64,000 bases of DNA from Taxillus chinensis (lineage: Eukaryota > Streptophyta > Magnoliopsida > Santalales > Loranthaceae). The number at the start of each line of letters is the position of its first letter. Position 1 is the first letter of the stretch. The position numbers were made by a program, and so were the translations under genes. The stretch covers positions 10,695,343-10,759,342 of the forward strand of contig CM042090.1 in NCBI GenBank assembly GCA_023512835.1, in the 5' to 3' direction. The notes under the pieces were generated by a model. The model saw only the letters and a list, made by a program, of their open reading frames with translations, searched no databases and had not been told where the DNA came from. Below are positions 49,715 through 62,225 of the stretch, piece after piece.

Positions 49715-49980
49715 GAGCACTAGCAGCGACATCATCAAACATTAAAAAATTAATGAATATAAACAAAAAATGTGGTATTGGTATCATCAAATTTGACGAG
49801 CTTTTGTAGCTTCATATCAAGCTCACGAGGGAATGGGTAGGGAGAGTGTGACCGTATAGTAAATTTGATGTATTTTTTTGATCCTTCTAATGTAAAATTT
49901 TAATAATTATTATTTAAATTTATAAAAAAAAATATAATTTTTTTCATCAAATTTTGATATTAGCTCGACCCAAAATGCTC
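49715..49980. mobile_element. Tourist-like MITE, 266 bp
   Basis: Ends GAGCACTAGCAGCGACATC and (reverse complement of the right end) GAGCATTTTGGGTCGAGC, flanked by TAA on both sides (49712-49714 and 49981-49983). A 3-bp TAA/TTA target and short imperfect termini fit the PIF/Harbinger (Tourist) class. The subterminal words atcaaa and tttgat also pair. Non-coding. Confidence 0.65.
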
Positions 49981-50649
49981 TAATCATTCCTATGACAGGA
50001 ATTCCATGCCCTCACAATTGTTTTATTAGACTATTAGAGGAAAAGCAAACCGATTAGGAAAACAAAGGCAACATTAATGATAAAGGAAAACAAAGGCAAC
50101 ATTAATGATAAAAGGAAAAGGAGTGATCAGTGGGCGTGTGAATCTTCGGTTGTTTCTTTAAAATAGATCTCATAATAATAAAGACTAAAGAGGGAAAGCA
50201 CGTGAGCTCACACCCCAACTTTCTTTCCTCTTAGGATGGGCAGTTTCTGTGACTGTGACGGGAGAAAATGGGCCTGGTGTTTCATAGGCTGCCTTTATCG
50301 ATCTGTATTACGCGTAAAAAGGCCGAAACGGGGGGGGGTGTTGGAGGGGTGCAAGCAATTGTAATGGGCTCCAACGAGCTACGGGCCCATATATGAAAAC
50401 AGAGACCTTTTTCTTGAGGAGCTTTTTGACTATGTTGACGCCTTGGAATATCCGTTAGAGATATTTTAACCTTTTTCAATTTTCTTTTTCCTTCCTCGGG
50501 AGAAAAAAAAAATTATGGAAACAAGGGCACGCTCCAATTGGCTATCCACCATACGTCCATGTGTAAAGTAAAACATTACCCCTATTCATTTTTGGCTCAT
50601 CATAAATTAAAGTTATTAAACCACTAACCTTTAGCCTTGATTGATCTAG

Positions 50650-50960
50650 GAACTAGGCTTGACTCAGGCCGCCCCGCCCCAATGAAAGTTATTTCGCCCA
50701 GTCCCGACCTGACTCAGACCGCCCCGCCCGATTTGCCATCGGATCGGGTTTGGGTCTTGCATGACTTGCTCTGATTCAGTATTTCTAACCAAAATAAAGG
50801 TAAAAATATCACTCCGTCCCGGCCCGCCCCAATCTGATTTGATCCAAAGTATTAAAATTGTCGTGTTGGGACAGATTCGGATCAAACTGAAAAAAATCAG
50901 ATTGGATTCGAGTCGGACAGTATTCGGGCCCGACCCAGCCCGTTGCCATACCTAATCCGA
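50650..50960. mobile_element. GC-rich MITE-like fragment
   Basis: Rich in gccccgcccc, cggcccgcccc and gggcccgacccagcccg words. It ends cccgttgccatacctaa, whose complement (ttaggtatggcaacggg) is a terminus commonly seen on plant non-autonomous hAT-type elements. The left terminus and a target duplication were not found, so it is probably truncated. Confidence 0.45.
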
Positions 50961-53227
50961 ACAAAGATTAATCACTACTTAATATTATTAATAAAAGCTC
51001 AATAATTTCCACCATTGTATTTTCCCGTGTTGATAATTTTTAATACTAAATAAGATTAAATAATACATAAGATAAAAGTAGTTATTATTAAAAGAAATAC
51101 ATAAGAGTATTTATAATAAATTCTTCAAATTTAATTATTTAAAATAATCAAAAAATAACTTGTGTTGTTTTAATAATTCACTTTAATGAGTGAAATTAAA
51201 AAGAAAAATGAAAATAAGAGAAAATATAATTATTTAAAAATTAGATAGGAAATAGTAAATCTTAAATTTTAAATAATACTATTTACAATATTTTTAAGCA
51301 TTTTAAAAAATTGAATCTTTGAACAAATAAGAACTTTTATTTCAAACTTTAACCCATGTTACTTGCACTCTGGCATAATTTGATAATTCTCAACACATGC
51401 TACTTACAGTTCATTCACTTAAAAAATCTGAATAATCTGGCCAGTAAATGTGGTATTATGTGATTATGACTTGTGTTACATTAATAATAAGCCCGAATCA
51501 CATGATATCTCACTTGTGCAAGAGATCCATAGGAGAGACTTATATTTAACACATATCAAATGAAAAAAATAAGGTTGCCAATGAATTTTGATTTAGGAAA
51601 ATGAATTCAAATTAATTTGCAATTATCTTTTATTATAAATAATAGAAATATTGAATTCACCTTTTGGATAGATTAATTTTTATTATCTTATGATATGTTT
51701 GGTTGACATATTTTCTATTGTTGTTTTTAAAATATAATAATTATGTTTTCTGGTTAAAAACATTGAATTTTTTTATTTTTAGAATCTTTTAAATTGAAAT
51801 TAATCTTTTATTATATTTATTTTTTTTGTTTTATGTAATAAAAAATTATTATTACTTTTTAAAAACAAAAATAAAAAAACTCCAATCAAACTTTTTTTTT
51901 ATTTTTTCCCGATATTTGGTAGAGTGTGGTTAATGAAAAATGTTAGTTATTTTAATGAAAAGTTTATTCGGAATTTGAAGTAAGGAAGTCATGGAACTCT
52001 CAGAAGTTCCTTTTTATCTTTAAAATATGCACTTCTAAATCTTTAAAAGAATTTATTTTCTGAAAAAGCAATTTATAGGAAATTATTTTTCAAATAAAAC
52101 TCATTTTTTTGTGAAATATATAAAGCCTTAGTTTCAACAAGTTTTTTGAAAGATTTCGAAGTGCCTATTAATTTTGTTAACCAAAATATTTTGCGATATA
52201 ATAATATAATAATCACATTTGTCTATATATAGTAAATGTAATCCGAAAAAAGGAAAAATAGATGATAATACAATGTTGTAACAAGTAATTCTTTTAATAA
52301 ATCAACTCATAACTTTTAAAATTTATTTATATGCAATAATAAACAACAAAAAATTAAAATATAAAAAAAATCTAACAATAAATATATTAAAAATATTTAG
52401 TTATTTGTCCCAAAACAATTCCTTAACTAATAATTTGTTATACATTTCAAAAGTTTATCTCGCCACTAAACTTTTTTTTAATCAATTACCTGCAGTTCGG
52501 GAGATGTGCGTCTCAATACCACGACTAGTCTCGAGCAGTGTGCATCTCAACACAAAGCTTCTAAGTTAGGGAATTCCATCAAAGCTGAGAATAGTCAAAC
52601 TTAAAACCTTGCATATAAAACCAAGTCCAAGTCACCATCTAGGCAACAACTTAAGGGCATCTCGCCACCAAACCTATTAATCCTTAACAAATAATTCGTT
52701 GTATATTTTAAAAGTTTGTCTAATAATAATAATAATAAAAGTTGTTTGATTATAGTCTAATTGTAGGATAATTCTTGGAATTTGACAAATAATCCCATTA
52801 TTTAAAAATAAAACTACATATATTTTGTTATTTTTTGGAGTACTAATAATTGCTACAGTAAAAATAATACTCAAAGAGATTTTTTATTACATCAATTACT
52901 TTATTACCCTCTACTATATAATAAAAAAATTGTACTTTTACTCTTATTTTGATATAAATCCCTATAAAATGTGCAAACCATTGCATTATTATATTAAAGT
53001 ATATGGCTATTAATCCAATCTCAAATATTATCTCATTTCAAACTAAACATGATCACTTTAAAAGGTGTTACCATTAGTACAAAGGATTATTAATACACTC
53101 ACTAGTAATACTTCTTTATTATGTCAGAACCGAACACACTAAGTGTTTATAAGTTAAAACATTTTTTAAAATATTTGTTTACCTATTTATAAGTTAAGAT
53201 TTTTTTGTGCTTATTTTTATTAGTTAA

Positions 53228-53283
53228 AAACTATTTATAAGTCATAAATAACCTTTAATATTTATGGCTTATAAACAATTTTT
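53228..53283. repeat. Short inverted repeat (hairpin)
   Basis: aaactatttataagtcataa and the complement-matching ttatggcttataaacaattt are separated by ~10 bp. Probably the centre of an old AT-rich MITE. Confidence 0.6.
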
Positions 53284-55198
53284 AGCTTATGGTTATTTCA
53301 TGACCCTTTTTATCTATTTTTGACCAAAAACCAAAGTTAAAGGTAATTTAACTCATTCTAAAAGAATACCAGAACCATAAAAGTTACAGTAAACTTTACC
53401 TATATAAAAAGTAAAATAGTGGGAAAACAATCTCTCCCTTCCATTTAGCCTCATATTTCTACATAATAAGGCTTATAGTTTATTTATCACATAAGATGTA
53501 TCACTTTTCTGATAAATTTAATGAACTTAAATTGAAAATAGTGTAAGCTAAGAATATTGTTACTAATTTTCAAGAAATAACTAATATGCAAAACCTATTA
53601 GATTCTTTGTTATTTTCCCATAGTTCTAATGTTAATACTATTAGTGTTAATTTTTTGTTTTATACACAATTCCAAAATTTGTAAGAACGGTTTTCTTGTT
53701 TTGCTTGGCATTGGTATAGCGTTATAAAACTGAGCGATTTCTACACTCAATTAATTATTTTTATTTGCTTATAAGACTATATATATTAGCTGTATATGTT
53801 TTTCAATAAAATAAATTAGTTTTCCGTCAATTTCATTTTCTACGGTATTTATCTTTTTCAATTTTTTAAAAGTTAGAATAAACATTACTAATTTTTGATA
53901 ATAAGGTTATTTTCTATTAAAAAAAATTACAACCCAAAATGGTTATTGATATTTCTTATGAGCTAGTAAGAGGGGTCACAACCCCCTTCTCTATGTTATA
54001 AATACATTGTTCCAAGTTTATAGAAACAAGAGAGGTTGATCTTTTAAGCTAAAAGTACCTCTTACTCTCATGTTGATGCTAAAGAAGAGGTTTGAGAGAC
54101 TACTTTCACTACGAAGACAAAGTCCTGCACATCTAACTCAAAGGTGTTATAAGCAAAATAACAAATGATAAAATCTTGCATCTAAAAATAGATTTAAGGT
54201 TTTATTTAACAATTTCTTGGAGGACACTGTCCCATGGGGGGATAAACCAAACAATTATATGGGTATGTAGAAAGATGACAACAATCTTGAGAATGTGCCT
54301 TGGGAATGCAATGAATCCTTAGATATAACAAGTGGACACAATTGAAAGAATAACATACTTAAGTTTTCCAACTATGATCATAACATGAGGAACATGAAAG
54401 TGATTCATAGTCGATGGATTCGAGGCAATAACTAAAAATTCAAATTTTGAAAAAATAAGATAAAAAAAACTAAGTTGTCAATAGAGTCTGGTAACTTGTC
54501 GATGATAACCAAGAAAAATAAAAAAAGGCATCAAAGAATAATAAATTGAAGGAGAATTGATTTGAAGCTAATTTAATAATTCAAAAGCCAACACAGAAAA
54601 ACAAGGAGAGAAAAAATATACAAAAAATCAAGGTGGTCGACAATAAAGAGGATTCATTTGGTAAAGAGGGGAACAGTAAAATTAATGACAATGAGGTGGT
54701 TTGCGAACTTAAAGCCATTAGATAGGATAAAAATAAAAGTGTTGTGCCAAGCACCTTAGAGATACTATCTTTAAAAACTTCAAGGAAAGCTATAAACAAT
54801 GAGGTGTGCCAAGCCAAGGTTCAAATTTTGGCATTAGGAGTTCATTTATACAAATTTGTTATAAGTGTTCATGTTGATCAAGTTAACCAACTATAAGATT
54901 CATTAATTAAGAGAAAATCACCCCAAATCAACAGACACTACACCAATACTAAGGTGGAGTAGCCAAATTCGAGCTCAGAGCATACTAGGAGCCCTACGCG
55001 AGACAGTGACAACTTGCGGCATTGAAATAACAACACGCAAAATTGTGCAGGTAGTGTACACGTGACGCCATGCATAGGCGGTGCACATATTAGCTCCACA
55101 TGCGTCGATACATGTATTGTTATGTGTATTCTTTCCGTATTTCCATGTTGTTCAAGCATTCTAATGCGCGCGACTAGGACTCTTCGTTGATATACTTT

Positions 55199-55500
55199 TC
55201 TTTTTCTAATTGGTTAATTAAGATATGAAGGGTTAATTAGATTTTTAGCATAGTTTTCAATTATATTAGGTTTCAATTCTTAAATGCTAGTTGTGTTTAT
55301 AAATAGACCTTGTACAAGTGACAATTTATGCAATTAAGAGTTTTTTATCAATTATAAACTCTCAGTTAGAAGTTTATTATTATATTTTGACTTTTCTAGT
55401 TAAATATTCAAATTATTCGGGTTAGAGTTTGAGTATTCAATTATTCTTTTTTTTACGTTATTATTGTATTTTAATTAAGGTCCTCACCATATAATTGGAG
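55199..55500 (+). repeat. Diverged LTR relic of the 34-kb element family
   Basis: Collinear with the 3' half of 34264-34702: ttttcaatt-ta, tttataaata-accttgt, acaatttatg, tcaattataaactctca, ttgacttttctagttaa, gggttagagtttg-gtatt and aaggtcctca. It runs a little into the region after the LTR (ataattggag versus atttggtgc). Only a fragment remains. Confidence 0.7.
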
Positions 55501-56912
55501 AGTTACTAGTATCTCTTAAAAAATATTTTTATGGTTAATATTTAATTTATTTGTGAATGTAAAAATTTTATTTTATGATGTTATATTATGTGATATTATT
55601 TAATTTAATTAATTATGTTACTAAATTATGTTATTTTAATGTTAAACAAACCTTTCTTGCTCATAATGATGAATATAAATAAAATGGATCTGGCACATCA
55701 AAATTAGCACATCAAAGTTGATAAATAGTAAAAATCATAAAAGTATAGCAGTAAAATAAATATATAAATAGAATAAAATTAAAATGGTCAAATAACCCAT
55801 ACATACACCTACCAATTAGGTGGAATGTGATAAGATTAGGTAAGAGGTAAATAACAAGATGTTGTGATTTATAGTCTCACATTGAAAATTATTTAGACTT
55901 GTAATTGATTAATAAATTACTGTAGTTACTCCATTCATTGCTAATTAATTTTAGGATGAAATCTTACAAAGTTCGACATGGTATAAGAGAGCAAGCACAT
56001 GTGTTTTGCGTTACCTAACATTTTGTTCACGTAATTTGAAGACCTCCAATTCCCATAGAACCCCAGTCTTGGACAAAAGATGATCAAAATTGAATACCAA
56101 CCTAACTCACCCCGTTCAAATATGATGAGAAATTGATTAGATGAGAACAATAATGTTCCCTATACCGTGCTCTTTTTATACTCGGGGTGGGGATATTGCA
56201 GGTCCCCTCATTTTAGACCGTAAAAGCTTAAATTCAAATCCTACCTGGTTTTTTTTATTTCATATGAATTGCGGGTTTTGGGGGGGATAATTTTTTAGTG
56301 GTTACGGACTATTGTTTGGCTTTTTATTTTGATCTGACTTGTAGACTTTTTGGGGGAAGATTTGCTTGGAATTTTTTTATTCAATGTGGCTCGCAGGTTT
56401 TTTGGGATATATTGCTCTCTACCTGATTTGCACCGGAGGTGTTTAATTATTTTGAGGTCTTTTTCCGCTGGAATATGTTGGATTTGTTACCCTTATTTAC
56501 AGGGATACCTCCACACCCCCCCCCCCTACTGAATGTAGTAGTTGGAGATTCAGTCCATTTTTCGTTGGTGGCAACTCTGCTACAGGCTATGGAGTGTTCT
56601 CTGCCAGGAGGCAGAATGCAGCCAAGTCCCTAGCGCTGGTGCTCCTATCCTTCACAAGTTGAGTGGCGGAGGAGGCCACTTCCACGATCATAATCTGCGT
56701 TTTGGTGATTCAGTTTTTTGGTTGTAAGATGTTGTTTGTCAACTTCTGGCCTGCGGTGCTCTTCGTCGCACGGTTTGTTTTTTTTTCATGTTCGAGGGCA
56801 ACTCTCTGTGGGGTCCAAGTTAGAGAAGGTTCTCGTTCTGCCCACGACCAAAAATCCAGTCTCCTCCGAGTTTTGTTATTCCTAAGTCTTTGAATTCTTG
56901 TCCTCTTATATT

Positions 56913-56938
56913 ATATATATATATGTGTGTGTGTGTGT
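56913..56938. repeat. (AT)n(GT)n microsatellite
   Basis: A short compound dinucleotide repeat ~50 bp left of the poly-G run. Confidence 0.8.
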
Positions 56939-56986
56939 ACATATATTGAAGGTTATGTGGGGTGGAAAAGGGCTTTTTAAGTGGAC

Positions 56987-56988
<2 letters not shown>

Positions 56989-57029
<41 letters not shown>
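56989..57029. repeat. G41 homopolymer
   Basis: Forty-one consecutive G, followed by more G-rich sequence (gggttttgggttgttggggg) to ~57090. It could form G-quadruplex structures or could be an assembly artefact. Confidence 0.85.
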
Positions 57030-57030
<1 letters not shown>

Positions 57031-57161
57031 GGGTTTTGGGTTGTTGGGGGGTTTTGGGGTGGTTTTTTTTTTTTTTGGGGGGGGTGGAAGTTAACGCTAT
57101 CATTAAAGTCTACTTGTTACTTATTTTAATGTCTTGTTGTCTTTAGCCAAATGTCACGAGT

Positions 57162-57262
57162 CGGGATTTACCGACAGTGACTTCCATGCTATTTTCGAGG
57201 AGCTTTACCGACAGTGACTTCGATGCTCTTTTCGAGGAGTTTTACCGACAGTCCAAGAGTCA
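57162..57262. repeat. 36-bp tandem repeat, ~2.5 copies
   Basis: Unit: tttaccgacagtgacttc then atgct-ttttcgaggag. Confidence 0.8.
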
Positions 57263-60200
57263 GCCGGTTATTCTATTTTTTTTTCTTTTCTTTTCATCTT
57301 TTTAGGCCTAAAAAGAGTTTTGTCCCAAGTTTTTAGGCCACAAGAGTTCGTCCCTAATTTGGCAACACTTTTTCTTTCGGCTATTTTTGCCACTTTGTAG
57401 TTTTGTGTACAGAGATTGTTCCTAATTTGGCAAGACTTACCCTATGTCACAATTACTGTATTTTATCTTTTCATAGAAGAATATTCCCCAACCCAAAAAA
57501 AAAAATGGCACAACATCGTATTCCCAACCGCTTAATTGCCCCAACAGGCATCAGAACTCAGAAGTCACATTGATGGAAGGTCTTTTTTATGAACAAATTT
57601 ATTTTTAAATTTTTAAATTTTTTATAATTATATTTTCTATAATACATGATTTTTGAAACAAACAACAAGTTAACAAAAAATACAAACGGCACACACAGTG
57701 CAGCGTCCCTTTTTTCTACTCATATCGTCAATATTACGTTTAACAGTTCATCAAATAAGATAACTAGCACACAACGCATCAGGGAAAAAGCCGTACACAA
57801 TAAGTGTGACCTGTGAACAACAGAAACCAGGCAATATCTGCAGGAAGAATATCTATTTATAAACTCTTCTTGTGTAAGTCTCTTTGTATAAGTCTCGGTA
57901 CATCTAAATTGATTGTATTTTATTAGCTCAATGAATTGATTAGATCTCACCCAGAACCATCAAATATGCACTAGGGCACTATATAGTAACATTTCTCATC
58001 TCTGAGGCCCGCAAAAGGGAAATGAACGATACAAAATTTGGGCAGTTCTAACGGAAACTCTACAAGAAATTACTCTCGCAGGGAAATTAGAATCCAACTT
58101 GTGCCTGTTACAAAAGGCCTGCCACCAAAAGCGTTAAAAAGACGGGAAAGAGGCAAAAGGGAAAAAGAAGCTATAACCCACGTAACAAATCTTAATTGCT
58201 CATATTAGAAGAAAACTAAAATGGATTGACATTTTCAGAGTGTGATTCTGACCAATAGTGGATAGCAGTGATCCTTTTCATAGTTGGGCCAGGAGGACTC
58301 ATTACCATTCACAAACATCTGATGGCGTCTCCAGATTTCTGCCTCATAATTCTCGGTCGTACTATGATTCAAGCCGCAATCTTTTATTTGCTCCAGGAAT
58401 TTGCTCAGTGAATTGCCTCTTTGGGGGGCTGAAAAATAGAGCCTCCGAGTGCCCCCCTTTTGCTAACAAGCTTTTGACTGTTCGAGCAAGGCCTTTGTGG
58501 AATTCCTTAAAGAAAGTGCTGTCAAAATGAAATGAGGGATCAACAGATTACAATAGAAATAATAGCATAAAATGGAAAATTTTGTTTCAGCATGCGACTG
58601 TTTTATATGCTAGTCTTTATGCATCATCTAGAATTAGATTTAGCAAGTACAGGTTCGTTTTGCCAAGACTTGTTCAGGTCAATAAGGATCAAAACCAACA
58701 GCAGCTTTCCAGGCCCCCCCAATCATGATACTATCAAACGCATTTTATTGAACAGGAGCACCGTCTTTAAGTCGAGCAAAGCAGAATGTTGTGCATAGCT
58801 ATTAGGTTGATCCTCCAATCCCCAAATTTATAATAATTCAGTACATCGACCAAATAATCTCTACTATTATTTAAGCCAAGAGATTTTGGTGTCATTGTCA
58901 TCGATTATATGCTTTATTTTTACTTTTTACATTTATATTTCTTTTCTTATATATCTAAAAAAAACTGCTTTCAAAACCATTTTCCGCCCAATACATCGAG
59001 CCCACGTGAGAGGAAGGGAAAACAAACCAATTCAACGGACGTTGGGTAGCCGCTAGTGTACGTTAACTGTTCCCTTCGAAATTTGAAGGAAAATATTTTC
59101 ATTTTTTACTAGATAATATATCATAGATATAGCTTAGATAGAGTAGAAGAATATTATAGTAGATGTAGAAATTACCAGTCACTTGCAATAATGACATCAA
59201 AAGTGCCACACTGATTTGAGATTTCTTCTTGGTTCCAGTGCAAAATAAGAGCCTTCACCGTTGTAGCACCAAATGTGCTAGAGTTTGTGTCTATGTTACA
59301 CTGAATATCTACATGTTAAGAACCTCCAGTCTCAAACCAAAAAAAAAAATCTTAAGTTTTTCTTTCCTTAAAGAAGATTAATTCTCCATGAATAATCTAG
59401 AACTATTCATACACAAAACCCAGAATTATGAAGAACTTTAGTTCATAGATGTTTATGGAATAAAAGCTCCTAAGGATCCTTCAACCAACAGGTCTACATA
59501 AGGATTTAAAAGGGTTTCTGAGGTGCATGTTCATCTAGGCAAGCTTTGCAATTAAATTTGGAAAAAAATTGATGCAAAACCTTAGTCCATACTGTGCTGA
59601 TTTCATAAATTTCCATCAACCAACATTCTCTACATCCCGGAATCATGATTCAGTAGACCTGCCTAGTGCATACAAAAATATTAAAGAGTAACACTTTTGA
59701 CAGAAATAGTTTAAAGTATTGTGTTGGTCCTTCCGAGTTTTGTAATGAATATAGTTGATATCAAGCCCAAATGGATTTCATTTACGCTGTCACTGTGATG
59801 GATAACCATTTCAAGGATCATATTTGCATAATGAACTGAAATGCTTTTCTGTTTCTATATCAATGCCTCAAAGGATCCAAGTGGTCAACTTGTGATGGAT
59901 TCACATCCTATGACCATAATATAAACAAGAACATGATGCCAGATGAGAAAACCAGTTCAGACAAATTTCATAACTAAAACAAACAAACTTTTCAGAAAGA
60001 ACATATTAGGAGGATACAATCAACGACTTGAGGATTCCCATCAGATATTACGACTTCAGCTGCTTCAGTGGCAGCAGCAACAACTAAACCAGCTAATCCA
60101 TAGCCTGATCCAAGTTCAATGACTCTTTTAGACCTGAGAATGTAAAATAAAGATGCAGAGTAATCAGGCCAGGAACTGATGCAGAAGATATTGTCCTGCA

Positions 60201-60516
60201 ACTGGAGACATGAAAGAGAAGTCCAAGTTGGCCGTCATGAGCAAATGAATGATTGATTGAAGGAACAATGCAACAACATTTTGTGAACCTGAACATGTCC
60301 GCATGGGACAAGCAGAAATAAGAAAGTACATCTTCTGATGGCCACTGACCTGAAGAACTAGAACATGATCAGAATGAAAAATAGAAAGGAAAAAGAAGAT
60401 AAGACCTCGCTTAAATAACAGCATGGACGATCCAATCTGCTCACTCGTTGAAAAGAAAACACACGTCACCATTTATTAATATGGATATATATTTTGATGG
60501 AATTAGAACCATCAAT

Positions 60517-60725
60517 ATAATATATATATATAGAGAGAGAGAGTGTTGTGCTACGATAAGAACGTGATGTAACTTTAATATGAACTATTGGATTTACAAT
60601 TAATGGTTCAGGTTAGACTTTCATTTATCTATAGCACCATAATAGTTAATTACTACAATTAAAGAAAAAAATCTAATCTCAACCGTTAAATATTGATTTA
60701 ATCATCCAAATTTCTTGTTCGCATG
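60517..60725. repeat. MITE-like inverted repeat in methyltransferase intron
   Basis: Follows a (TA)n(GA)n microsatellite. ctattggatttacaattaat-ggttcaggttaga pairs imperfectly with tctaatctcaaccgttaaat-attgatttaatcatccaa. Non-coding and intronic (between exons 3 and 4). Confidence 0.5.
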
Positions 60726-60821
60726 ACTCTATATATAATAGTAACATTTCAGTTCTGGGTTATATTTATAATGTCAGCCTTCAAATCATATAATAACTAT
60801 ATATATAGACCCACACACAAG

Positions 60822-60825
<4 letters not shown>

Positions 60826-60862
<37 letters not shown>
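60826..60862. repeat. (AT)n microsatellite, intronic
   Basis: About 18 AT units in intron 3 of the methyltransferase gene. Confidence 0.9.
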
Positions 60863-60867
<5 letters not shown>

Positions 60868-61571
60868 CATATATATATTTGAAAGGCCATTCATTTTTCA
60901 TTGGCTACAGAATTGAAACGTTTCCATTAATGTCAATCTGTGAGCATCAAATAATTGTAGGAAGAAAAAACAACTTACAAACAAGCCCAGTGTTGTCAAT
61001 ATCATACTTGTTGCAGATCTCAAAATCATTGAGGTCAGCACGGTCGTCCACTCTTTGGCTGCGAATTACACACCAGACATCACTAAATAACTGCCCACTT
61101 CACCAGTCACCGCCCCTCATTTGCATACCATAAATAACTAACTATACACGGATTTCGAGAACGCGTACAAGTGAATTCGAACACCAATAACTCACGCTAA
61201 CAATAGCTTGGTCGGATTGTGTGTGGGCAATGTGTAGCACACGCGAGCGTCTCTGGAGCCACCCAAGTGCTTCGATTTCGAGGAGGAGGCTGCATTTTCT
61301 TCGAACCGCCATGGGATCAAATCGAACCCGAGCTTCGTCTTCCTGGTGATTCGATTGAGGAGCACCTGAGATCCGTTATCTGAAACAACAGTACGACTCC
61401 ACATAATCAGATCAACCAAGGTCTGCCTTCACAAACACCAAACACGCACACACACGAACGCGGAGGGAGGGTGAGGGAAATACTAGGAATCGGAGAGGGA
61501 CGACGAAGGAAGGAGTTGCGAAGGATGGCCCACCTCAGAGACGAAGCCTTCGTCGGCGCTGGTGTCTCCAT

Positions 61572-62225
61572 TGTTTTTTTTTTTTTTTTTTTGGGCTAAT
61601 AATTTTGATTTTCTTTCTTTCTTTTCTGTTGCCGTTTTTCTGTTTCCTTCATCTGTAGTCTCTGTTCTGTTCTGTTCTGTTCCTTCGGTCTGCACAAGTC
61701 TTGGGTTTGGCTTCAGCTGAGTGAACGAACCTCAATACGACATCGCTTTTGCGGTCCAGACTCATTGACTCTTCCCAATTACAAGGTTTTTCTTCTAATA
61801 TTTTACAAAATACTATCCAAGAACAACTCAAAACCAGTTAAAAACGATAACGATATGTTTATTTTACTTATTTTTTGTATATAATAACTGTTTTTCAGAA
61901 AATTATTTTAATTTTCTAAAATTTAAAAAATAAAAAAAATAAATTTTTATTTTTTTTATTTTCTAGAAAACAACTACCTCCCCATGAGGGAAGCAAGGAG
62001 TTGAGGGAAGCATATAACTCTTTTATATGCTTATGGTCCGTGAGGGAAGCAAGGAGTTGAGAAAAGGATGGTATCAACAACTTTTTTATACATGCACACA
62101 CCCAATACATAGAAAGCTGCAATGACAACTTCTCCACAAAGATGTTGACATGCAAGTTTTACAAAACTATACAATCTCTCTAACTGTAAAAGAAAATAGT
62201 GTAAAATACGAAGGAGCAAGTTCAT
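61572..62225. other. Spacer between OPT 3' end and methyltransferase 5' end
   Basis: Both neighbours are on the minus strand, so this is the methyltransferase promoter/leader (right of 61571) and the OPT 3' UTR (left of 62226). It holds a T18 run (61574-61592, an A run in the transcript leader), tgttctgttc repeats (61660-61685) and a 20-bp direct repeat, gagggaagcaaggagttgag, at ~61986 and ~62042. Confidence 0.55.

Larger units (their letters stand above)
49984..55198. other. Long AT-rich intergenic stretch, no gene recognised
   Basis: It contains a GC-rich transposon-like fragment (about 50650-50960), a direct repeat pair around 52400-52480 and 52668-52725 (cttaac-aataattttgtt-tat, caaaagttt-tct), and a hairpin (53228-53283). 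ORFs in 54581-54817 and 54938-55159 are not supported. Confidence 0.45.
55501..58234. other. Intergenic, no gene recognised; G-rich tract and short tandem repeat
   Basis: AT-rich left part, then a T/G-rich part (56190-57130) with many small overlapping ORFs that reflect composition only. A 41-base G run lies at 56989-57029. A 36-bp repeat, about 2.5 copies, lies at 57162-57262. The right end should contain the 3' UTR of the methyltransferase gene (stop at 58235-58237). Confidence 0.45.
58235..61571 (-). pseudogene. CAMKMT: Calmodulin-lysine N-methyltransferase, 7 exons, frameshift in last exon
   Basis: This family uses S-adenosylmethionine to trimethylate a lysine of calmodulin. Seven exons in transcript order: 61571-61484, 61379-61196, 61058-60979, 60349-60289, 60133-60018, 59308-59176, 58518-58235. 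The first six junctions keep phase (1,2,1,2,1,2). Recognisable segments: N-terminal ASSLRWAILR; QRVDDRADLNDFEICNKYDI; WPSEDVLSYFCLSHADMFR; SAM motif I VIELGSGYG (~residues 142-150); VVISDGNPQVVD (~165-176) with the acidic D169; and FDVIIASDCTFFKEFH (~213-228). The last exon starts well, but a run of six C (58423-58428 on the plus strand as G) throws the frame: the conserved C-terminus (QRGNSLSKFLEQIK to NYEKDHCYPLLVRI) lies in another frame. As read, translation stops at 58362-58364 (272 residues); with five C it would reach the TGA at 58235 (314). This is either a real lesion or a homopolymer error. The exon 1 donor is the least certain. Confidence 0.9.

Noticed and set aside
56350..57146. 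Cluster of overlapping ORFs in the G/T-rich region
   Set aside because: No conserved motif and strong composition bias, including poly-Gly from the G41 run.
58258..58530. Plus-strand 90-aa ORF
   Set aside because: Antisense to the last exon of the calmodulin methyltransferase gene.
60879..61133. Plus-strand 84-aa ORF
   Set aside because: Antisense to exon 3 of the methyltransferase gene plus intron.
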